DNA from: an uncultured Bacteroidota bacterium
Lineage (GTDB): Bacteria > Bacteroidota > Bacteroidia > Bacteroidales > 4484-276
Reading direction: 5' to 3'
NCBI GenBank assembly: GCA_903944895.1
Contig: CAJATL010000188.1
Location: forward strand, 1-37,670
Length of the DNA: 37,670 nt
Under the pieces are notes generated by a model. The model made no database searches, had not been told where the DNA came from, and saw nothing but the letters and a program-made list of their open reading frames with translations. A program made the translations under genes and the position numbers. Below are positions 36,240 through 37,670 of the stretch, one piece after another; the first letter of the stretch is position 1, and every line of letters begins with the position of its first letter.

Positions 36240-37082
36240 ATGAATTATCAGCAACTTACTGCACTCATAAAAAAGAAGCGATCGTTTTTATGTGTTGGCC
36301 TCGATACCGACACCGACAAAATTCCGCAACATTTACGCAGTTTTGATGATCCTGTTTTTGAGTTTAACCGGCTGATTATTGATGCAACCATTGATTTTGC
36401 CGTTGCCTACAAACCTAACATGGCCTTCTACGAAAGTGAAGGGATAAAAGGCTGGAAATCGCTCGAAAAAACCATTCTTTATCTCAATCAGTTTAAAGAC
36501 GCAGTTTTTACCATTGCCGATGCAAAAAGAGGCGACATCGGAAACACTTCTGAGAGATATTCGAAGGCATTTCTATCTGAACCTCCCGCTGGCTTTGGCT
36601 TTGATGCCATCACGGTTGCGCCATACATGGGCAGTGATTCGGTGAAGCCATTTTTAAAATATCCAGATAAATGGGTGATTTTGCTTGCCCTGACCTCAAA
36701 TCCGGGGGCTTTTGATTTTCAAACCCAAAAGCTGCAAAACGGCCAAACAATTTTCGAAACAGTCATCCAACAATCCCTGGAATGGGGCACCACCGAAAAT
36801 ATGATGTATGTTGTTGGCGCCACCAAGGCCGAAATGCTCAGCAGCATCAGAGCCATCATTCCCGATCATTTTTTACTAATCCCGGGGATTGGCGCCCAGG
36901 GTGGCAGCCTTGAGGAAGTTTGTAAATTTGGGATGAACGATAACTGCGGGCTGCTGGTAAACTCGTCCAGAGGGATTATTTATGCCTCCGGCCAGACTGA
37001 TTTTGCCATCAAAGCCAGGGAGGAAGCCCGGATACTCCAAAATCAGATGGAACACGAACTTGCCAGGCATGGAATAATTTAG
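36240..37082 (+). CDS. pyrF: Orotidine 5'-phosphate decarboxylase, type 2
   Basis: This 280-aa TIM-barrel enzyme converts OMP to UMP in pyrimidine synthesis. Substrate residues are visible in FLCVGLDTD (16-24) and YKPNMAFYE (57-65). The catalytic DAKRGD (94-99) has the Asp-Lys-Asp triad, and the phosphate-binding PGIGAQGG (215-222) and NSSRGIIYA (241-249) are present. Length and the [11 protein letters not shown] sequence fit the longer group 2 PyrF. It stands alone from other pyr genes, 48 nt after the histidine kinase, and no own promoter was recognised. It is convergent with the aminotransferase gene. Confidence 0.97.
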   Translation: MNYQQLTALIKKKRSFLCVGLDTDTDKIPQHLRSFDDPVFEFNRLIIDATIDFAVAYKPNMAFYESEGIKGWKSLEKTILYLNQFKDAVFTIADAKRGDIGNTSERYSKAFLSEPPAGFGFDAITVAPYMGSDSVKPFLKYPDKWVILLALTSNPGAFDFQTQKLQNGQTIFETVIQQSLEWGTTENMMYVVGATKAEMLSSIRAIIPDHFLLIPGIGAQGGSLEEVCKFGMNDNCGLLVNSSRGIIYASGQTDFAIKAREEARILQNQMEHELARHGII

Positions 37083-37117
37083 GGAATTTTACGAAAAGTA
37101 AAATCATACTTCGGTCC

Positions 37118-37150
37118 AAAAAAAAACCGGGCTTATCCAGCCCGGCTTTT
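37118..37150. terminator. Bidirectional terminator between pyrF and ilvE
   Basis: The perfect stem CCGGGC/GCCCGG (37127-37132 with 37140-37145) with a 7-nt loop has an A run on its left and CTTTT on its right, so it can serve both convergent genes. Confidence 0.88.
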
Positions 37151-37169
37151 CAAACCAAATTAAAAACCA

Positions 37170-37670
37170 TTATTCAACAATGACATTCCAGTTGTAAATG
37201 TCTTCTTCGACACCTTCCTGGATAGCCCGTAATTTTTCATAGAGTTTCGTCGAAATCGGGCCTGCTTTTCCATCTTTGCAATACTCGAAAGTACGGCCAG
37301 TTTCGCGGTCAACAATTTTTTTGATCGGCGAAATAACGGCGGCAGTTCCACAGGCGCCAACTTCATCAAAATCGCTGAGTTCATCCACTGCCAGCGACCT
37401 CAGGTCAATGTCCATTCCCATGTCTTTTGCAATCTGACGTAGGCTTAGATTGGTGATTGATGGTAAAATGGAGGATGAGTTTGGGGTAATATAAGTATTT
37501 CCTTTGATGGCAAAGAAATTGGCAGGACCAGCTTCATCAATAAAACGGCGGTCGCCCGAATTAAGGAAGATCACCGATGAAAATCCTTCTTCGTGGCCTC
37601 TGGTTAAAGCCCTCAGACTGGCGGCATAGTTGCCCCCAACTTTAATATGTCCGGTACCATGAGGCGCTGC
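37170..37670 (-). CDS. ilvE: Branched-chain amino acid aminotransferase, partial (N-terminus outside window)
   Basis: The frame is open to the window edge, giving 167 codons that form the C-terminal half. It starts AAPHGTGHIKVGGNYAASLR, where the Lys in HIKVGGNYA (codon at 37643-37641) is the PLP-binding lysine of the fold-type IV BCAT family. FIDEAGPANFFAIKG corresponds to the conserved EAG...NxF segment, and CGTAAVISPIKKI to the CGTA cofactor loop. The enzyme transfers the amino group between glutamate and the keto acids of Leu, Ile and Val. An internal start at 37574 is not the real start, since the upstream codons continue the family sequence without a break. Confidence 0.95.
   Translation of the reverse strand, partial: AAPHGTGHIKVGGNYAASLRALTRGHEEGFSSVIFLNSGDRRFIDEAGPANFFAIKGNTYITPNSSSILPSITNLSLRQIAKDMGMDIDLRSLAVDELSDFDEVGACGTAAVISPIKKIVDRETGRTFEYCKDGKAGPISTKLYEKLRAIQEGVEEDIYNWNVIVE

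Overview
The window is core chromosome of a member of the Bacteroidota, probably near Bacteroidales/Marinilabiliales. Three things point there: promoters of the Bacteroidota type (TAnnTTTG at about -7 with TTG/TTTG 17-19 nt upstream); a periplasmic two-propeller (Reg_prop/Y_Y_Y) sensor kinase; and the gene order rpsL-rpsG-fusA-rpsJ with no tuf, then secY-map-infA-rpmJ with no adk. No phage, integrase, transposase, CRISPR array or toxin cluster was seen. I did not find a convincing new multi-gene system; the oddities are in repeats, leaders and single proteins.

Left part (1-8640): a minus-strand tRNA-Ser(GCT)/tRNA-Pro(TGG) unit with promoter and terminator; a plus-strand single-chain aconitase/isopropylmalate-dehydratase-type enzyme; and a membrane-anchored metallophosphoesterase. 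Across a shared terminator follow minus-strand genes: a small heat-shock protein, a class V (cysteine-desulfurase-like) PLP enzyme, a secreted DUF3108/TapB-like protein, and enolase. The 632-nt gap between hsp20 and the PLP enzyme carries palindromes and a heptamer tandem repeat.

Centre (8717-26892, minus strand): 33 consecutive genes, a fused str-S10-spc-alpha cluster from rpsL to rplQ, including fusA, secY, map, infA and rpoA. No gap exceeds 53 nt, and a terminator follows rplQ. Two strong promoters about 296 nt apart lie upstream of rpsL. The cluster supplies ribosomal proteins, EF-G, IF-1, the Sec channel, methionine aminopeptidase and the RNA polymerase alpha subunit.

Right part (27659-37670, mostly plus strand): a PcrA/UvrD helicase, a SWIM-domain Swi2/Snf2 ATPase, the sensor histidine kinase and pyrF. 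A bidirectional terminator separates these from a minus-strand branched-chain aminotransferase cut by the window edge. A second heptamer array follows pcrA, and an 18-bp perfect palindrome sits in frame inside the histidine kinase gene.
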